Both the position numbers and the translations under genes were made by a program. The notes beneath the pieces were generated by a model. That model was not told the origin of the DNA, made no database searches, and saw only the letters and a list, made by a program, of their open reading frames with translations. A DNA stretch of 6,953 nt from Acidobacteriota bacterium (GTDB lineage Bacteria > Acidobacteriota > Terriglobia > Terriglobales > Acidobacteriaceae): the NCBI GenBank assembly GCA_021798655.1, contig JAJZFE010000183.1, forward strand, positions 1 through 6,953, read 5' to 3'. Shown here piece after piece: positions 5,048 to 6,953 of the stretch. Positions within the stretch are counted from its first letter, which is position 1; each line of letters opens with the position of its first letter.

Positions 5048-5403
5048 TTCTCCGCCTGCGTGTAGCGATACGCCCACCCGATCAGCGGCAACTGCAGCGG
5101 CAGCCGGAGCCAGAGCACCCACAGTGGAACTGCGGGGAACAGCTCCGGATGCTGCGCCATCCACAGGTTCGCCGGGAAGACGGCGACGAGCAGGCAGACC
5201 AATCCCCAGGCTGCTGCGCGTCGCCGCCCCGGAATCAGCACGCCGAGCCCGCCTGCGATCTCCGCCGCGCCACTGAGCAGCACCAGTTCGTGATGCGCAG
5301 GCAGATAGCTCGGCATGATGCTCTCGTAGTTGCGCGTGGCCACAAAGTGCATCGTGCCGGCCGCCACGTAGATCACGCCCATCGCCACTCGCCCGACTCG
5401 CAT
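5044..5403 (-). CDS. DoxX family small membrane protein
   Basis: This is a 119-residue protein with four hydrophobic segments (about 5-22, 39-58, 64-82 and 93-112). Family signatures are AAGTMHF (14-20), PSYLP (31-35), SGAAEIAGGLGVLIP (44-58), AVFPANLWMA (74-83) and LWLRLPLQ (97-104). DoxX-like proteins are integral membrane proteins linked in some organisms to quinone or thiol redox chemistry, but the role of this short type is not established. The open frame reaches 5493 and would add 30 Arg-rich residues starting MFHVQP. I prefer ATG 5403, where family similarity begins. TATAAG (5415-5410) lies six bases before it, suggesting a leaderless start. It converges on uppP with a 4-bp overlap and diverges from ftsK. 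Confidence 0.87.
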   Translation of the reverse strand: MRVGRVAMGVIYVAAGTMHFVATRNYESIMPSYLPAHHELVLLSGAAEIAGGLGVLIPGRRRAAAWGLVCLLVAVFPANLWMAQHPELFPAVPLWVLWLRLPLQLPLIGWAYRYTQAEN

Positions 5404-5409
5404 AGAACT

Positions 5410-5415
5410 CTTATA
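5410..5415 (-). promoter_or_regulatory. -10-like box of the DoxX gene
   Basis: TATAAG on the minus strand is six bases upstream of ATG 5403, with no Shine-Dalgarno. The last base deviates from consensus. It would place the RNA start at about the start codon. Confidence 0.35.
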
Positions 5416-5466
5416 CGCGGCGACGCGGCGCGTAGTCACTACTCTGGTTCCGCCCCGCAGCTGCGC

Positions 5467-5491
5467 GTTCCACCGCGGTTGAACGTGGAAC
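5467..5491. repeat. 7-bp inverted repeat in the DoxX-ftsK gap, partly parS-like
   Basis: GTTCCAC (5467-5473) and GTGGAAC (5485-5491) are reverse complements around 11 nt. The 16-mer at 5477-5492 matches the ParB site consensus TGTTTCACGTGAAACA at 12 of 16 positions, but the inner palindrome is imperfect. It may be a regulator site for one of the two divergent genes. Confidence 0.35.
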
Positions 5492-5515
5492 AATGAGAGT
5501 GCCCTGGTAGTTCTC

Positions 5516-5538
5516 GCGCGCGGTCAACAGCCGCGCGC
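5516..5538. repeat. 8-bp all-G/C hairpin just upstream of ftsK
   Basis: GCGCGCGG (5516-5523) and CCGCGCGC (5531-5538) pair perfectly around the loop TCAACAG. The hairpin ends 11 bases before the ftsK ATG. No Shine-Dalgarno is seen between them, so it could shape translation initiation or bind a regulator. Confidence 0.6.
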
Positions 5539-5549
5539 AGACCCCTTCT

Positions 5550-6953
5550 ATGAAGCCGAATCAACACTCCATCGCGCCGACCCGCAACCGCCGAGTGAAC
5601 GAGATGCTGGGCCTGGCCGTCCTCGTGGCGGGCTGCCTGCTGCTCCTGTCACTGCTCACGTACACGCCCTCGGACCCGTCACTGGACTCGGTCAGCAGCG
5701 CCGTCGGTCCACACGTCGCACAGAACTGGGCCGGAGTGTTCGGCGCGTACCTCGCTGATCTGCTGCTGCAATCCGTAGGCATCGCTGCGGTGTTTGCGCC
5801 GGTTGTGCTGCTCAGCCTTGGCTACTCGTGGGTGCGTTCGCGGCGCGTCGGATCAGGCGCATCGCGGCTTTGCGGGCTTGTGCTGTGGCTCATCTTCGCG
5901 CCGGCAACCATCGCCCTGCTGCCCGGAAACCTGCACTGGAAGCACGCATTGCCGATCGCCGGCGTGGAAGGTCGCGTGCTTTGCGACGCCCTGCTGAGCA
6001 ACCTGAATCTACCGGGGACAACGATCCTCTGCTGCCTGATGGTGCTGCTGTCGCTGTATCTTGCGACCAGCTTCACGCTGACCCATGCGCGCGAGTGGTT
6101 TGCCTCGCACTTCGGGTTCCTCAGCGCACTGAGCAACGGCATCGCGGCTCGCCGCCAGCGACACCAGGAAGCCAATGCAGGCGGCCTCTTCGCGAGCCAC
6201 GAGTTCGCAAGCCACGAGCCATCTCCTGCTGCGGCGGAGGCAGCAGAAGCCTCAGCCACACCGGCGAATACCTCGCTGCTCAGCGGACTCCTTCGTTGGT
6301 TTGGACGCCGCAAACGCGCTGAAGGCGAACTGCCTGAAGACGCACCCGCTGTGGCACAAGCACCGGCTTCGATGTGGGAGTCCATGCCGCGCACACACGT
6401 CGATGCCATCAGCGCGACTGGCATTCACGTGGCAGCGGCAGCGGCTGCTCCCTACTCCGCTGAACTCGCCGCTGCAGCAGCGCCGATTCGCGCAAGCGAT
6501 GAGCTGCCCTTTACCGAACCGCAGCCCGGCGAGGACTGGCTGAACGCGCCGGAGAGGAATACTCCCGCTCCGCTGCTGGCCAAGCCGCAGCTGGTGCCGC
6601 GGTCCGCGCCCGTGCAAGCCATGCCGGCGATGCCTTCGCCCACGGCGAACATCCGCGACCAGAACATCGCCTTCGGGCAGCGAGCCGATGCGAACCAGCT
6701 CGCCGTAACGATTCTGCCGAAGTCGATCCGCGGCTACAAGCTGCCGCCGAGTTCCCTGCTCTATCGCAGCGAAGAACATGCGCTGGTCCGCGAAGATGAG
6801 CTGCGCGCCGAGGCCCGCGTGCTCGTAGAGAAGTGCGGCGAGTTCGGCGTGGACGGCAACGTGGAGCAGATCAATCCCGGGCCAGTCGTTACCACCTTCG
6901 AGTTCCGTCCCGATGCAGGCGTGAAGTATGCGCGCGTCACCGGGCTGGCCGAT
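5550..6953 (+). CDS. ftsK: DNA translocase FtsK, N-terminal 468 residues (runs off the right edge)
   Basis: FtsK is anchored at the division septum and pumps chromosomal DNA so that the termini separate and dimers are resolved. The frame is open from ATG 5550 to the window end with no stop. Residues 1-18 are basic and cytoplasmic. Membrane helices are at about 19-38, 70-94, 106-124 and 158-178. Residues about 200-390 form a Pro/Ala/Glu-rich low-complexity linker. The alpha domain begins near 395 with YKLPPSSLL (396-404), then EKCGEFGVDGNVEQINPGPVVTTFEF (427-452, typical of FtsK/SpoIIIE) and GVKYARVTGLAD. The RecA-like motor with Walker A/B and the gamma winged helix lie beyond the window. An upstream in-frame TAG (5508) excludes longer versions. 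No ribosome site is seen. A GC-rich hairpin lies just upstream. Confidence 0.95.
   Translation, partial: MKPNQHSIAPTRNRRVNEMLGLAVLVAGCLLLLSLLTYTPSDPSLDSVSSAVGPHVAQNWAGVFGAYLADLLLQSVGIAAVFAPVVLLSLGYSWVRSRRVGSGASRLCGLVLWLIFAPATIALLPGNLHWKHALPIAGVEGRVLCDALLSNLNLPGTTILCCLMVLLSLYLATSFTLTHAREWFASHFGFLSALSNGIAARRQRHQEANAGGLFASHEFASHEPSPAAAEAAEASATPANTSLLSGLLRWFGRRKRAEGELPEDAPAVAQAPASMWESMPRTHVDAISATGIHVAAAAAAPYSAELAAAAAPIRASDELPFTEPQPGEDWLNAPERNTPAPLLAKPQLVPRSAPVQAMPAMPSPTANIRDQNIAFGQRADANQLAVTILPKSIRGYKLPPSSLLYRSEEHALVREDELRAEARVLVEKCGEFGVDGNVEQINPGPVVTTFEFRPDAGVKYARVTGLAD
6189..6218 (+). repeat. 15-bp tandem repeat in the ftsK linker
   Basis: Two adjacent 15-nt copies (6189-6203 and 6204-6218) differ at one third-codon position. 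They encode FASHE twice at residues 214-223 in the variable linker. This looks like a small in-frame duplication in a region without strict sequence constraint. Confidence 0.85.

Noticed and set aside
4346..5164. A 272-residue minus frame across uppP
   Set aside because: It is opposite an unmistakable uppP and made of Ala/Gly/Arg/Gln-rich shadow sequence.
5404..5493. Longer DoxX start (MFHVQP...)
   Set aside because: The added 30 residues are Arg-rich and outside the family pattern. The TATAAG box sits just before the shorter start. Not fully excluded.
5828..6424. Several open frames on both strands inside ftsK
   Set aside because: ftsK is continuous through this region with membrane helices and the alpha-domain signature, so the others are shadows.
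1..6953. CRISPR array, tRNA/rRNA, insertion sequence or defence genes
   Set aside because: No regularly spaced repeat-spacer pattern, no tRNA arms and no transposase, nuclease or reverse transcriptase motif was seen on either strand.

Overview
The window is high-GC bacterial DNA with densely packed genes. It contains eight protein genes I can support and one doubtful partial gene at the left edge. There is no RNA gene, CRISPR array, transposase or phage gene. The gene set is a stand-alone VKOR, an ACT-less PLP dehydratase, UppP with an LPFRGFSRSG motif, a DoxX protein and an FtsK. Together with the style of the intergenic repeats it suggests a soil Acidobacteriota bacterium (Terriglobia/Acidobacteriaceae-like). 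That placement is inferred from gene character, not from a marker gene.

Layout, left to right. Positions 1-138 may hold the 5' part of a minus-strand gene. Positions 313-1191 are a two-gene plus-strand unit: a VKOR-type disulfide-generating membrane protein and a coiled-coil protein with a C-terminal membrane anchor. A small minus-strand DUF3592-like membrane protein (1232-1534) has clearly lower GC than its surroundings. It is divergent from a threonine/serine dehydratase or serine racemase (1568-2602), and only 33 bp separate the two starts. After a repeat-rich 124-bp spacer comes an exported protein with an SH3-like domain followed by TPR-like repeats (2727-3755). A 386-bp spacer with an A+T-rich core, promoter-like boxes, a long hairpin and a G-run precedes uppP (4142-5047). 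uppP runs tail-to-tail, with overlapping stop codons, into a minus-strand DoxX-family gene (5044-5403). ftsK begins at 5550 and runs off the right edge.

How the genes relate. Several products act at the cell envelope: VKOR in oxidative protein folding, the SH3/TPR protein in the periplasm, UppP in recycling the lipid carrier for peptidoglycan, and FtsK in division and chromosome segregation. No single pathway ties them together, and apart from the VKOR pair they look like independent transcription units.

I see no obvious new defence or biosynthetic system. The unusual material is in the non-coding DNA and in repeats. Four genes have a -10-like box only 6-8 nt before an ATG that lacks a Shine-Dalgarno, which suggests leaderless mRNAs. 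One shared TATA core may serve two divergent genes. Two kinds of degenerate 7-bp tandem repeat occur, one of them inside the dehydratase reading frame where it adds about nine residues. A long hairpin with a recurring GAATCA word lies upstream of uppP.
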